DNA of 47,784 nucleotides. Source: Pseudomonadota bacterium. Lineage in GTDB: Bacteria; Pseudomonadota; Alphaproteobacteria; Acetobacterales; Acetobacteraceae. The DNA lies in assembly GCA_021808545.1 (NCBI GenBank), contig JAKBBM010000011.1:1-47784 (forward strand), written 5' to 3'. A model generated the notes under the pieces. That model searched no databases, had not been told where the DNA came from, and saw only the letters and a list, made by a program, of their open reading frames with translations. The position numbers and the translations under genes are program-made. Positions 19,774 to 27,771 of the stretch are shown piece after piece. Every line of letters begins with the position of its first letter. Positions within the stretch are counted from its first letter, which is position 1.

Positions 19774-21591
19774 TCAGTTCGGGTAGATCTTGATACTGTC
19801 GGCGACCGAATCGGCCACCTGATCCTTGCCGATAATGCCGATGACATCCGTGCCCCGGGGCGTGCCGCTGCCTTTCACCACCACGGCCAGTGCCGCATCG
19901 CGCGCCCAGATGCGCCGGATCACGTCGAACACCAGCGTGGTGTCGCGCACGATGGTGAATTTCAGCCCCGCCGCATCGCCCAGCGTCAGGCCCGTATCGG
20001 TCTGCGCCAGACCGCGCCGCAGGCCAGGATTGAGCCGCATGACCCCGGTGATGCGGTCATCCCTGGTCACCACCACATGGCGGATGGCGGGATTGTCGGC
20101 CTCGTGCTGGAGGAATTCATCGAGGCTGGTTTCGGCCGGCAGCACCAGCACATCGCGATGCGCCACCACCCCGGCGCGCTTAACCAGGAACATGTTGGCA
20201 TGCAGCGCCTTGGGAATGGGGTGTCCCCGGCGCACGAGCTTGAGCGTATAGATATTTTCGGACGAAAACATCCGCCGCACCTGCACGCTCACCGCAACCG
20301 CGATGATCATCGGCATGACGATGTTATAATCGCGGGTCATCTCGAAGATCATGGTCACGGCGGTCATCACCGCGCCGGTGCCCCCGCCCACCATGGCCGC
20401 CATGCCGACCATGGCGTAAACCGGCGTGTCGATCGGCAGCGGCACGTGCAGCATTTGCAGCAGCCCCGCGAACGCGCCGCCCACGGCCGCCCCCATGAAC
20501 AGCGAGGGCGAGAAAATGCCGCCCGAGGCGCCAGAGCCAAGGCTGGATGTGGTGGCAAAGAGTTTGGCCGCGAACAGCAGGAGCAGCAGCGGCCAGACCG
20601 AGAGCTGCCCGTTCAGGATGGCCTGGATGGTGGCATAGCCAACACCCTCGGCATAATAATGCCCGAAGCTGATCTGCAGCACATAAATCAGCACGCCCAC
20701 CAGCGCCATGCCGGCAATATGGCGGGTGTAGCGGCCCGGGATTTTCTCGAACAGATCCTCCATCCAGTGCAGCCCGTGGATGAAGCCGGTGGCCGCCAGG
20801 CCGGTGAGCGCGCCAAGCAGCGCGAACAGCAGCAGCGAGAGGGCGGCGGAAGCATTGGCGCCGGTGGAGCCCAGCGGCGGCACGACAAAGGCCGCCGACG
20901 GGCCAAAATAATAGCGCCCAACAAAAGTGGCCGCCCCCGTGGCCAGCGCCACTGGTAGGAAAGTGGTGACCGAGACTTCCGGCATCATCAGCTCGATGGC
21001 GAACATCACCCCGCCGATCGGCGTGTTGAAGGTGGCGGCAATGCCCGCCCCGGCCCCGGCCGCGACCAGGATGATGCGGCTGGCCGGCGGCATTTTGATG
21101 ATCTGCCCCAGGGTGGAGCCGAGTGCTGAGCCGATCTGGATGATGGGCCCCTCGCGGCCCACGGCGGCACCCGTGCCAATGGAAAGTGCCGAGGCAAGCG
21201 ATTTGATAACCGCGACCACCGGACGGATGATGCCGGATTTGTAATAGATCGCATCCATCACCTCCGGCACGCCGTGGCCTTTGGCCTCGGGCGCGAAATT
21301 GGAAACGAGGAAGGTTACACCAATACCGCCAATGACCGGAACCAGAATGACAAACGGCCCCCAATGCCCGACGGGGGTGAAATGGTTGGCATCGTAATGC
21401 GCGGTGAACTGGCCGAGGAAGAAGATATTATGGATTAGCCCGATCAGCGCGCGGAACAGCACCGCTCCATAGCCAGTGACAATGCCAATGAACAAGGCGA
21501 GCAGCGATAGCGGGCCGAGGCCGAGCAAACGGGCATCGGCCTCGTCTTCAGTTGCGGACGGGGCGGGGGACGATGCGGTAGGGCTGGTCAT
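19774..21591 (-). CDS. CLC-type chloride channel/transporter with CBS pair
   Basis: Anion channel or anion/proton exchanger of the CLC family. The start chosen is the ATG at 21591 (605 aa); a TTG at 21633 would run into the preceding gene. Filter motifs are AKGHGVPEV (103-111), GREGP (145-149, gating Glu147) and GSGASGGIFSP (about 365). Two CBS-like segments fill the last ~150 residues. Oddity: where the E. coli exchanger has two glutamates (202-203), this has Glu200-Leu201, so the internal proton glutamate is missing, as in true channels. It is last in the sulfide operon, 31 bases after the TauE gene. The anion is unknown. Confidence 0.9.
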   Translation of the reverse strand: MTSPTASSPAPSATEDEADARLLGLGPLSLLALFIGIVTGYGAVLFRALIGLIHNIFFLGQFTAHYDANHFTPVGHWGPFVILVPVIGGIGVTFLVSNFAPEAKGHGVPEVMDAIYYKSGIIRPVVAVIKSLASALSIGTGAAVGREGPIIQIGSALGSTLGQIIKMPPASRIILVAAGAGAGIAATFNTPIGGVMFAIELMMPEVSVTTFLPVALATGAATFVGRYYFGPSAAFVVPPLGSTGANASAALSLLLFALLGALTGLAATGFIHGLHWMEDLFEKIPGRYTRHIAGMALVGVLIYVLQISFGHYYAEGVGYATIQAILNGQLSVWPLLLLLFAAKLFATTSSLGSGASGGIFSPSLFMGAAVGGAFAGLLQMLHVPLPIDTPVYAMVGMAAMVGGGTGAVMTAVTMIFEMTRDYNIVMPMIIAVAVSVQVRRMFSSENIYTLKLVRRGHPIPKALHANMFLVKRAGVVAHRDVLVLPAETSLDEFLQHEADNPAIRHVVVTRDDRITGVMRLNPGLRRGLAQTDTGLTLGDAAGLKFTIVRDTTLVFDVIRRIWARDAALAVVVKGSGTPRGTDVIGIIGKDQVADSVADSIKIYPN

Positions 21592-21622
21592 GCCCAGGGA
21601 ACAGCGCGAACTGGCGCGCTTG

Positions 21623-22402
21623 TCAAACCCCAAAGCCCAGGCTGCGGACTAAAACATAGGCGGCAACCACAAAAATAAGGATGGCAAAGGCAGTGGTGAG
21701 CCGCCCGCGGCTGGCCGCCAGCCGGCGCGCGGCCAGTGTACCGCCCAGCGAGCCCACGGCGCCGCCCGCAATGAACAACCCCGCCAGCGGCCAATGCACC
21801 AGCCCCGAGGCCGCGTAATTCGCCGCCGTGGTCAGGCCAAAGGCCGTCACCGCGACAAGTGAGGTGCCGACGGCATTGATGATCGGCATGCCGGTGCTGC
21901 CCACCAGCCCGGGCACGATGAGAAATCCGCCGCCAATGCCAAAAAAGCCTGAGAACAAGCCGGTGGTAAAGCCAAATCCGGCGACCTTGGGCGCCTTTTC
22001 ACGGGTGCATTCGGCATTGGGGTGGCCCGGATTATGCCGGTTGCGCAGCATTAAAATCCCCACCGCGATCATCACTAGCGCGAACAAGGCAAGCAGGCTG
22101 CGCCCATCCACCGCCTTGCCCAATGTTGACCCAAACAGCGCGCCGATTATGCCTGCCGCCGCATACATGCCGCCGCAACGCCATTTCACGTGCCCGGCGC
22201 GGGCATGGCTGGCCAAGCCCAGCGCGGCGTTCACCGCCACCGCGAAGGCGCTGGTGCCGATGGCGACATGCGGGTCTTGCACACCGACCAGATAGACCAT
22301 CAGCGGGACCGCCAGCACCGAGCCGCCGCCGCCCACCATCCCCAGCGTGAAGCCGACCAGCCCGCCGGAGAGCACGGATAGAAGGCTGTGCAACAGATCC
22401 AT
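21623..22402 (-). CDS. TauE/SafE family sulfite/organosulfonate exporter
   Basis: Eight-span membrane protein (259 aa) of the family that exports sulfite and related sulfur anions. Duplicated glycine-rich helices mark it: GFTLGMVGGGGSVLAVPLMVYL near residue 17 and GLFSGFFGIGGGFLIVPGLV near residue 148. It lies 14 bases downstream of the metallo-hydrolase gene in the leftward sulfide operon. Homologues sit in BigR operons of plant-associated bacteria, where they remove sulfite made during persulfide oxidation; the same role is inferred here. Confidence 0.88.
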   Translation of the reverse strand: MDLLHSLLSVLSGGLVGFTLGMVGGGGSVLAVPLMVYLVGVQDPHVAIGTSAFAVAVNAALGLASHARAGHVKWRCGGMYAAAGIIGALFGSTLGKAVDGRSLLALFALVMIAVGILMLRNRHNPGHPNAECTREKAPKVAGFGFTTGLFSGFFGIGGGFLIVPGLVGSTGMPIINAVGTSLVAVTAFGLTTAANYAASGLVHWPLAGLFIAGGAVGSLGGTLAARRLAASRGRLTTAFAILIFVVAAYVLVRSLGFGV

Positions 22403-22416
22403 GCCCGCCAGGCCCC

Positions 22417-23334
22417 TTACAGCAGATCGAGCGGGAGTTTCAGGTAGCGCACGCCATTTTCCTCGGGCGGCGGCAGATGCCCGGCGCGTATATTCACCTG
22501 CACCGAGGGCAGCAGCAATCGCGGCATGCCCAGCGTTTTATCGCGCGCCTGGCGCATGGCGATGAAGTCAGCTTCGCTCACCCCGTCATGTACATGGATA
22601 TTATGTTGGCGTTCATCCGCGACACTGGTTTCGAAGACGAATGAATCCCGCCCCTCGGCTTTATAATCGTGGCACAGATAGAGTTTCGTGTGTTCCGGCA
22701 GGGCGAGCAGCCGGCGGATCGAGCGGTAGAGCTGGCCTGCATGCCCGCCGGGAAAATCCGCCCGCGCGGTGCCGTAATCGGGCATGAACAGCGTATCGCC
22801 CACGAACGCCACGCCGCCAATGACGTAAGCAAGATCGGCCGGGGTGTGGCCTGGCACATGCAACGCCAGGGCCGGCACATCGCCCAGCCTGAAGCTCTCG
22901 CCGTCGGTGAATAGATGGTCGAACTGGCTGCCATCGCGCTTGAATTCCGCGCCGAGATTGAAGATCTGGCCGAAATTCGCTTGCACGGTCAGGATCTCGT
23001 ATCCAATGGCGATGCGCCCGCCGCACGCCTTTTGGATATAGGCGGCGGCGGAGAGATGGTCGGCATGGGCATGGGTTTCGAGCAGCCATTCCAGCGTCAG
23101 CCCGGCCGCGCGCAAATAGGCGATCACCTGATCGGCCATATGGGTTGCGGTGCGGCCGGAGGCGGGGTCGAAATCGAGCACGCTGTCGATCACGGCGGCG
23201 CGCCCGGTGGATGGGTCGTGCGCGACATGGGTGGCGGTGAAGGTTTCGGGGTCGAAGAAGCTTTTCACCTCGGGCTGGCCGGGCGTGGCGGCCTTAATCT
23301 GCGCGGCGGCGGCGGCCAGGGCGATATCGGTCAT
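22417..23334 (-). CDS. blh: Blh-like metallo-beta-lactamase-fold hydrolase (probable persulfide dioxygenase relative)
   Basis: Metal-dependent hydrolase-fold protein (305 aa) of the Blh/ETHE1-like group, which oxidises glutathione persulfide to sulfite. Metal-site residues visible: HAHADH at residues 88-93, His163 (PGHTPAD) and Asp180 (VGDTLF), with a late histidine in LCHDY. The pattern THAHADHLSAA is that of the Blh family. The ATG overlaps the stop of the methyltransferase gene by four bases. Together with SQR, rhodanese, TauE and the regulator it makes up the classic sulfide-oxidation set. Persulfide dioxygenase activity is inferred from family and context. Confidence 0.87.
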   Translation of the reverse strand: MTDIALAAAAAQIKAATPGQPEVKSFFDPETFTATHVAHDPSTGRAAVIDSVLDFDPASGRTATHMADQVIAYLRAAGLTLEWLLETHAHADHLSAAAYIQKACGGRIAIGYEILTVQANFGQIFNLGAEFKRDGSQFDHLFTDGESFRLGDVPALALHVPGHTPADLAYVIGGVAFVGDTLFMPDYGTARADFPGGHAGQLYRSIRRLLALPEHTKLYLCHDYKAEGRDSFVFETSVADERQHNIHVHDGVSEADFIAMRQARDKTLGMPRLLLPSVQVNIRAGHLPPPEENGVRYLKLPLDLL

Positions 23335-23963
23335 GTTTCTGCTTCCGGTTTAATGGCGATCAGGTCGATCAGCGCCGACATGCCGGCATGGGCGGCGCCT
23401 TCGGCGATTTCCTCGTCATGCGCGCGTAAGGATACGATGCGCAGGCTGGAAAAGGCCGTGCGCAATTGCGCCTCGGTATAAAGCTGGCTGATCTCGGACG
23501 GGCCGCCCGTGCCATAGGCCAGCTGCTCGGGCCGGTAGCCTTGCAGCAGCAGCACCCCGCCAGGCTTGAGCGCGCGGGCGAGATTGGCAAAGAAGGCGGC
23601 TTGCTCATCGGCGGTGATGAATTGCACGAAAATCGCCGCCACCACGTCGAACGTTGACTGGGGCCAGGCCCAGCCTGTTACATCCGCCTGCTCCCAGGTG
23701 AGTGAGACACCACGCGCGGCGGCAAGGCGCTTAGCCTTGGCGATGGCGGTGGGCGAGATTTCAACCGCATGCACATCGGCCCCCAGGCTGGCGAGGTAAA
23801 CGCCATTGCGCCCCTCGCCATCGGCCACACTCAGCACCCGCATGCCGGGCTTGATCCGGTGCGCCTGGGCTTGCAGAAACGTGTTCGGGGCTTCGCCAAA
23901 CACGTAATCATCGGTGGCGGCGTAGCGCGCTTCCCAGAACGCGGCGCGGGATGGGGCAGCCAT
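23331..23963 (-). CDS. Class I SAM-dependent methyltransferase
   Basis: Rossmann-fold methyltransferase (210 aa). Motif I is VLSVADGEGRNGVYLA (about residues 43-58), the acidic residue ending strand 2 follows in VHAVEIS, and DVVAAIFVQFI is motif post-II. The N-terminus FWEARYAATDDYVFGEAPNTFL resembles TehB/thiopurine-type small-molecule methyltransferases. Its place between the DUF2892 and Blh-like genes, 1 base from one and overlapping the other, suggests it acts on a sulfur or related toxic species, but the substrate cannot be read from sequence. Confidence 0.82.
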   Translation of the reverse strand: MAAPSRAAFWEARYAATDDYVFGEAPNTFLQAQAHRIKPGMRVLSVADGEGRNGVYLASLGADVHAVEISPTAIAKAKRLAAARGVSLTWEQADVTGWAWPQSTFDVVAAIFVQFITADEQAAFFANLARALKPGGVLLLQGYRPEQLAYGTGGPSEISQLYTEAQLRTAFSSLRIVSLRAHDEEIAEGAAHAGMSALIDLIAIKPEAET

Positions 23964-23964
23964 T

Positions 23965-24168
23965 TCAGTTGAACGCGCAGCCGGGTTTCATGCCGAGTTT
24001 TTTGAGTACGAAGGCCGCCGGGCAGATGCCGGTAAAGCCGGTTTGCAGCAGGTTGAGGCCGATAAAGGCGGTGAGCAGCAGCCACCATTGCGAGACGATC
24101 AAGGTGAGCAGAATGCTCAGCAGCACCATGAAACCAGCGAAGGACAGAACGGCTTTATCGAGTGTCAT
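23965..24168 (-). CDS. DUF2892 small membrane protein
   Basis: A 67-residue inner-membrane protein with two spans (about residues 8-28 and 30-50) and the DUF2892 mark GICPAAFVLKKLG, in which a lone cysteine sits at the end of the second helix. DUF2892 also occurs fused to rhodanese in YgaP, so a sulfur-handling role is reasonable. The start is ATG 24168, 2 bases past the trxC stop; the longer open frame upstream overlaps trxC and is not used. It is 1 base from the methyltransferase gene. The biochemical function is unknown. Confidence 0.85.
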   Translation of the reverse strand: MTLDKAVLSFAGFMVLLSILLTLIVSQWWLLLTAFIGLNLLQTGFTGICPAAFVLKKLGMKPGCAFN

Positions 24169-24169
24169 G

Positions 24170-24616
24170 TCAGACTCCTGTGGGTGAGAGGTGAGGGGCC
24201 GCCCATTGGGCGATTTGCGCGGCCGACATTGCGCCCGCCTGGTTGGCCACGAGCTGGCCGCTGACAAAGAGCAGCAGCGTGGGGATGGATTGGATACGGT
24301 AGCGCGCCATGGTGGCGGGCGCGCGGTCGGCATCGAGCTTCAGCAACCGTGCCTGTGGTTCCAGTCGGGCCGCAGCCTGGGCGAATTGCGGCGCCATGGC
24401 CCGGCAGGGGCCGCACCAGGCGGCCCATACATCCACCAGAACCGGGATGCCATTATGCCGGATATGGCGCTCCAGCCCGGCTTCGTCCACCTCTACCGGC
24501 GCGCCGGTAAAAAGCGGCTGATGGCAGGCCCCACAACGCGGGCTTTGCGCCAGCCGGAGGACGGGCACCCGGTTGAGCGTGGCGCAGGCCGGACAGGCAA
24601 GGGTGATCATGCTCAT
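24170..24616 (-). CDS. trxC: Thioredoxin 2 (TrxC) with zinc ribbon
   Basis: Disulfide and persulfide reductase of 148 residues. An N-terminal zinc ribbon (Cys8, Cys11, Cys28, Cys31) precedes a thioredoxin fold with active site WCGPC (Trp67-Cys71), the usual TrxC layout. An ATG two codons downstream (24610) is an alternative start. It lies 12 bases after the SQR gene. In this setting it may release sulfide from protein or small-molecule persulfides, complementing SQR and rhodanese; that role is inferred from the neighbours. Confidence 0.93.
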   Translation of the reverse strand: MSMITLACPACATLNRVPVLRLAQSPRCGACHQPLFTGAPVEVDEAGLERHIRHNGIPVLVDVWAAWCGPCRAMAPQFAQAAARLEPQARLLKLDADRAPATMARYRIQSIPTLLLFVSGQLVANQAGAMSAAQIAQWAAPHLSPTGV

Positions 24617-24628
24617 AAAAGACGCGCC

Positions 24629-25909
24629 TTATTTTCCCTCATCCGCGAATTTTTCGATGTGCAGCTGCTTCAGCAGATAACGTTCATAGAACGGTTCGCT
24701 CTGGCCGTTCTTGATCTTGCGCAAGAAATATTTCTCGAATCCGACCTTGGCCAGATGCACCCATTTGCCCTTGGCCGCCCAGTTGGCGTTACGCGGCGGA
24801 ATTTGCGGCTGCGCCACGAAGGCTACCCCGCTATCGCCGAAATCGGCCAGGCAAATCGCGTTCCAGGAAGGTTTGACATGTGCCTGCCCGCCGCGCAGCA
24901 GCGCGCCGATATTATGCGCGGTCGCGGTGACCATGGATTCGATCATGAAGCCAGTTTTGGGCACGCCCACCGGCACCGGGGTTTTGCCCACGGGCGGAAT
25001 GGCCACGCAAACCCCAATCGAGAACACGTTGGGGAAGGTGGGGTTGCGCTGGTGGGAATCGGCCAGCACGAAGCCGCGCGGATTAACCAGCCCCTCGACC
25101 CCCGCCACCGCCTGCACGCCGCGGAAGGGCGGCATCATCATCGAAAAGCTGAAATCCAGCTCATGCGCGGCCTTCAGGCTCGCATCCTCGTTCAGCTCTT
25201 CCAGGCTCATATGGCCGGGCGTCACCTCTTTCACCCGCGCATTGGTGATCCATTTAATATGCCGCTCGCGCAGCTCGCTTTCCATCAGCCCCTTGGTGTC
25301 GCCCACGCCGTCGAGCCCGAGATGGCCGATATAAGGTTCGGGCGTGACCAGGGTCATCGGCACCTTGTTGCGGATCTTGCGTTTGCGCAGCTCGGTATCG
25401 AGGATGAAGGCGAATTCGTACATTGGCCCGAAGCAGGAAACACCCTGTGTCGCGCCGATCACCACCGGGCCGGGATTCTCGCAGAATTTTTCGAAGGCGG
25501 CGAAGGCCTGCTCGGCATGGCCCGTTTCGCAGATGGAGTGCGTGTGCGCACTGGGGCCAAGGCCTGGAATTTCATCGAAGCCAAGTTCGGGCCCGGTGGC
25601 GATGACGAGATAATCATACGTCACGGAATCGCCGCCATTGAGCTCCACCCGGTTCTCCTGCGGGTGCACGCGCTTTGCGCCCTCGGTGATGAAGCGAATT
25701 TTTTTCTTGTCCATTACCCGGGTCAGATCGACCTCGACCTCCTGGCGCTGGCGCCAGCCTACCGCAACCCACGGGTTGGAGGGGGCGAATTGATAAGCTG
25801 GCCCTTGTCCGATGACGGTGATGTGGTCTTCCGCCCGGATTTGCCCGGCCAGTTCATACGCCATCAGGGTACCGCCCAAGCCCGCGCCCAAGACAATGAT
25901 TTCAGACAT
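24629..25909 (-). CDS. sqr: Sulfide:quinone oxidoreductase, type I
   Basis: Membrane-bound flavoprotein that oxidises sulfide to sulfane sulfur and passes electrons to quinone. From ATG 25909 (MSEIIVLGAGLGG) it has 426 residues; the frame is open further upstream but crosses the divergent promoter region. The FAD loop is GAGLGG (8-13). The three cysteines of type I enzymes align: Cys127, Cys159 and Cys301/Cys353 candidates, with Cys127-Cys159-Cys353 matching the 128-160-356 spacing of the Acidithiobacillus ferrooxidans enzyme. It is the first gene of the leftward operon, behind a promoter that interlocks with the bigR promoter. Confidence 0.93.
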   Translation of the reverse strand: MSEIIVLGAGLGGTLMAYELAGQIRAEDHITVIGQGPAYQFAPSNPWVAVGWRQRQEVEVDLTRVMDKKKIRFITEGAKRVHPQENRVELNGGDSVTYDYLVIATGPELGFDEIPGLGPSAHTHSICETGHAEQAFAAFEKFCENPGPVVIGATQGVSCFGPMYEFAFILDTELRKRKIRNKVPMTLVTPEPYIGHLGLDGVGDTKGLMESELRERHIKWITNARVKEVTPGHMSLEELNEDASLKAAHELDFSFSMMMPPFRGVQAVAGVEGLVNPRGFVLADSHQRNPTFPNVFSIGVCVAIPPVGKTPVPVGVPKTGFMIESMVTATAHNIGALLRGGQAHVKPSWNAICLADFGDSGVAFVAQPQIPPRNANWAAKGKWVHLAKVGFEKYFLRKIKNGQSEPFYERYLLKQLHIEKFADEGK

Positions 25910-25937
25910 GATTTCCGTTCCCTTCGGGATTTTGCTG

Positions 25938-25966
25938 TTGCATGTATATTCTATTATTCGTATATT
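25938..25966 (+). promoter_or_regulatory. Predicted bigR promoter (leaderless start)
   Basis: The -35 box TTGCAT (25938-25943) and the -10 box TATATT (25961-25966) are exactly 17 bases apart. Transcription would start near 25973, directly at the bigR ATG (25974). No Shine-Dalgarno sequence precedes that ATG, so the messenger is probably leaderless. Confidence 0.6.
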
Positions 25967-25971
25967 CGCAA
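25943..25971 (-). promoter_or_regulatory. Predicted sqr operon promoter
   Basis: On the minus strand, the -35 box TTGCGA (25971-25966) and the -10 box TATACA (25948-25943) are exactly 17 bases apart. Transcription would begin near 25936, about 27 bases before the sqr ATG, leaving room for its gaagggaac ribosome site. The elements lie inside those of the opposing bigR promoter. Confidence 0.6.
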
Positions 25972-25973
25972 CT

Positions 25974-26339
25974 ATGAAAATAGATCCGACCCTCATGCAC
26001 ACGGCCGCCGGCCAGGCAAGTGAGCTGCTGAAGTCGCTCTCTAATCCGCATCGGCTCATGATCCTTTGCCAGTTACTGGAAGGTGAACGTTCTGTCGGAG
26101 ATCTCGCCGCGTGCCTTGATTTACGTCATTCCACCATGTCGCAGCATTTGGCATTGCTGCGCCGCGAAGGGCTTGTTTCAACCCGGCGGGAGGCGCAAAC
26201 AATTTATTACGATATCGCAAGCCATGCCGCGCGGCGTATTCTGGAAACCCTGTTCGAGCTGTTTTGCGCGCCCGGGAGCCCGCATGCCGGGCAGGGTAAA
26301 ATCTGCCCCGGTGAGGGGCGTGCCGACTCTTCTTCCTGA
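25974..26339 (+). CDS. bigR: BigR/SqrR-type ArsR-family persulfide-sensing repressor
   Basis: Winged-helix repressor of 121 residues from ATG 25974. The recognition helix region is DLRHSTMSQHLALLRREGLV. Cys32 (LMILCQLLEGE) and Cys98 (LFELFCAP) fall at the positions of Cys42 and Cys108 of BigR (Cys41/Cys107 of SqrR) with the same 66-residue spacing. These form the disulfide or polysulfide bridge that releases DNA. Cys47 and Cys111 are extra, and a short Gly/Ser-rich tail follows. It is divergent from sqr across 64 bases and is the first gene of the rhodanese-RND operon. Sensing of persulfide is inferred from the conserved pair. Confidence 0.9.
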   Translation: MKIDPTLMHTAAGQASELLKSLSNPHRLMILCQLLEGERSVGDLAACLDLRHSTMSQHLALLRREGLVSTRREAQTIYYDIASHAARRILETLFELFCAPGSPHAGQGKICPGEGRADSSS

Positions 26340-26361
26340 ACTCTTCACGAAAGGCTGAGCC

Positions 26362-26733
26362 ATGTTCTTCCGCAATAAAACCACCGATCTGCGTGACATT
26401 ACACCCGCCGAGCTGCACGATCTGCTCGCCCGCCATGCCGTAACCCTGGTGGATGTGCGCGAGCCGGGCGAGTTTGCCGCCGCGCGTATTCATGGCGCGG
26501 TGCTGTTCCCGCTCTCCAGCTTCGACCCCGCCGCCCTGCCGCATGATCCCGAACGGCCGATCGTGCTGCAATGCGGCTCGGGCAAGCGCTCGCGCACCGC
26601 CGCCGCCTTATGCGCGAAGGCCGGGGTTGAGGTGGCCGGGCATCTGGCGGGCGGCATTGGCGCCTGGGCGCAGGCGGGCTTTGCGGTCACCAGTGTCGAT
26701 CCCGCCACCGGTCAGACGATCGACCGCACCTGA
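26362..26733 (+). CDS. Single-domain rhodanese sulfurtransferase
   Basis: A 123-residue sulfurtransferase with the active-site loop CGSGKRS beginning at Cys71 and the usual DVREPGEF (residues 31-38) and GGIGAWAQAGF signatures. It moves sulfane sulfur between thiols, for example from SQR product to glutathione or thioredoxin. It lacks a signal peptide, so it should be cytoplasmic. The ATG lies 22 bases after bigR with a ribosome site cgaaagg. The short tail after residue 112 is not part of the domain. Confidence 0.93.
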   Translation: MFFRNKTTDLRDITPAELHDLLARHAVTLVDVREPGEFAAARIHGAVLFPLSSFDPAALPHDPERPIVLQCGSGKRSRTAAALCAKAGVEVAGHLAGGIGAWAQAGFAVTSVDPATGQTIDRT

Positions 26734-26751
26734 TATAAGAAGGGGCCTGTC

Positions 26752-27771
26752 ATGCGCATCTCCCACTGGGCCGCTTTGCCGGGGCTTTGCCTCGGGCTTT
26801 GCTTGGGCGCCGTTGCTGCCCAGGCCGCACCGGCCAGCTTTACCGTCTCCGCCTCGCGCATTGCCGAGCAAAAGGCGGTGTTCGCCACGGTGGAGAGCGC
26901 GCATGTGGTGCCCGCCCGGGCGCGCATTGGCGGCACCATCACCAGTTACGAGGTGCGCGATGGCGACATGGTCAAAGCCGGCCAAGAGATCGCGATGGTC
27001 GCCGATCCCGCCATGGTGCAGCAGCTCAACGCGCTTGAGGCCGGAATCGCCGCTGCCAAAGCCCAGCTTGCCCAGGCCAATATCGATTTCACGCGGGCCA
27101 AATCGCTGATCCGCTCGGGCGCTGTTTCGCGCTCGGTCTATGATCAGGCGAAAACCGGTGTCGAGGTCGCTACCAATACGTTAAAGGCGAAAGTGGCGGC
27201 GCATGCCGCCCTGGCGCAGCAAATCGCCGAGGGCGCGGTGCTAGCCCCCGTTTCTGGCCGGGTGCTGCAAACGCCCGTGACCCAGGGCACGGTGGTGATG
27301 AATGGCGACACGGTGGCCCGCATCGCCGAGCAGGATTACGTGCTGCGGCTGGATATACCGGAATTTCACGCCGCCTATCTGCATGTCGGCGATCCGGTGC
27401 GGTTCGACCCGCTTGATCCCACCACCGGCAAGCCGCTTTTTGGCAAGATCACCCTGATTTACCCGCAAATCATCAATGGCCGGGTTGAGGCCGATGCCAC
27501 GGCCCCGGATGTGGGCACGTATTTTGTGGGTGAGCGCGTGCGCGTGTGGGTTTATGCCGGATCGCGCCCTGGAATCGTGATTCCGAAAAGCTTTATCGAT
27601 ACGCGCTTTGGCCTGGATTATGCCGATTTGCGCACCAAGGATGGTCAGGCGGTGGCCGTGCCGATCCAGCGCGGTGAGCCACACCCGACGCCCGCGATGC
27701 CCGACGGGATTGAGATCCTTTCTGGCCTGAAGCCAGGTGATGTTCTGCTGCCGCCGGGCAGCGCGCCATGA
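26752..27771 (+). CDS. RND efflux periplasmic adaptor (membrane fusion protein)
   Basis: Adaptor linking an inner-membrane RND pump to an outer-membrane channel. Of 339 residues, the first ~26 form a signal peptide (cleavage near AQA-AP). A lipoyl half-motif (GTITSYEVRDGDMVKAGQEI), a coiled-coil hairpin (about 85-150) and the second lipoyl half (VLAPVSGRVLQTPVTQGTVV) follow, then the beta-barrel region. Its stop overlaps the pump's ATG (ATGA). No outer-membrane TolC-like gene is nearby, so the channel must be encoded elsewhere. Placement in the bigR operon suggests induction by sulfide or persulfide. Confidence 0.9.
   Translation: MRISHWAALPGLCLGLCLGAVAAQAAPASFTVSASRIAEQKAVFATVESAHVVPARARIGGTITSYEVRDGDMVKAGQEIAMVADPAMVQQLNALEAGIAAAKAQLAQANIDFTRAKSLIRSGAVSRSVYDQAKTGVEVATNTLKAKVAAHAALAQQIAEGAVLAPVSGRVLQTPVTQGTVVMNGDTVARIAEQDYVLRLDIPEFHAAYLHVGDPVRFDPLDPTTGKPLFGKITLIYPQIINGRVEADATAPDVGTYFVGERVRVWVYAGSRPGIVIPKSFIDTRFGLDYADLRTKDGQAVAVPIQRGEPHPTPAMPDGIEILSGLKPGDVLLPPGSAP

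Larger units (their letters stand above)
25937..25972. promoter_or_regulatory. Candidate BigR operator
   Basis: An AT-rich stretch in an otherwise GC-rich window. It holds an exact 8-base direct repeat GTATATTC (25944-25951 and 25960-25967, period 16) and is bounded by the inverted pair GTTGC (25937-25941) and GCAAC (25968-25972). It covers both -10 boxes. BigR-type repressors are known to bind AT-rich sites over the -10 region, so this is the natural operator; the exact contacts are unknown. Confidence 0.5.

Noticed and set aside
21592-21633. Upstream TTG start for the CLC gene
   Set aside because: It would overlap the end of the TauE/SafE gene and add 14 non-conserved residues; the ATG at 21591 is simpler.
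24191-26023. Long plus-strand open frame (about 610 codons) opposite trxC and sqr
   Set aside because: Antisense to genes with clear catalytic motifs; its translation has shadow-type composition and would run across the divergent promoter.
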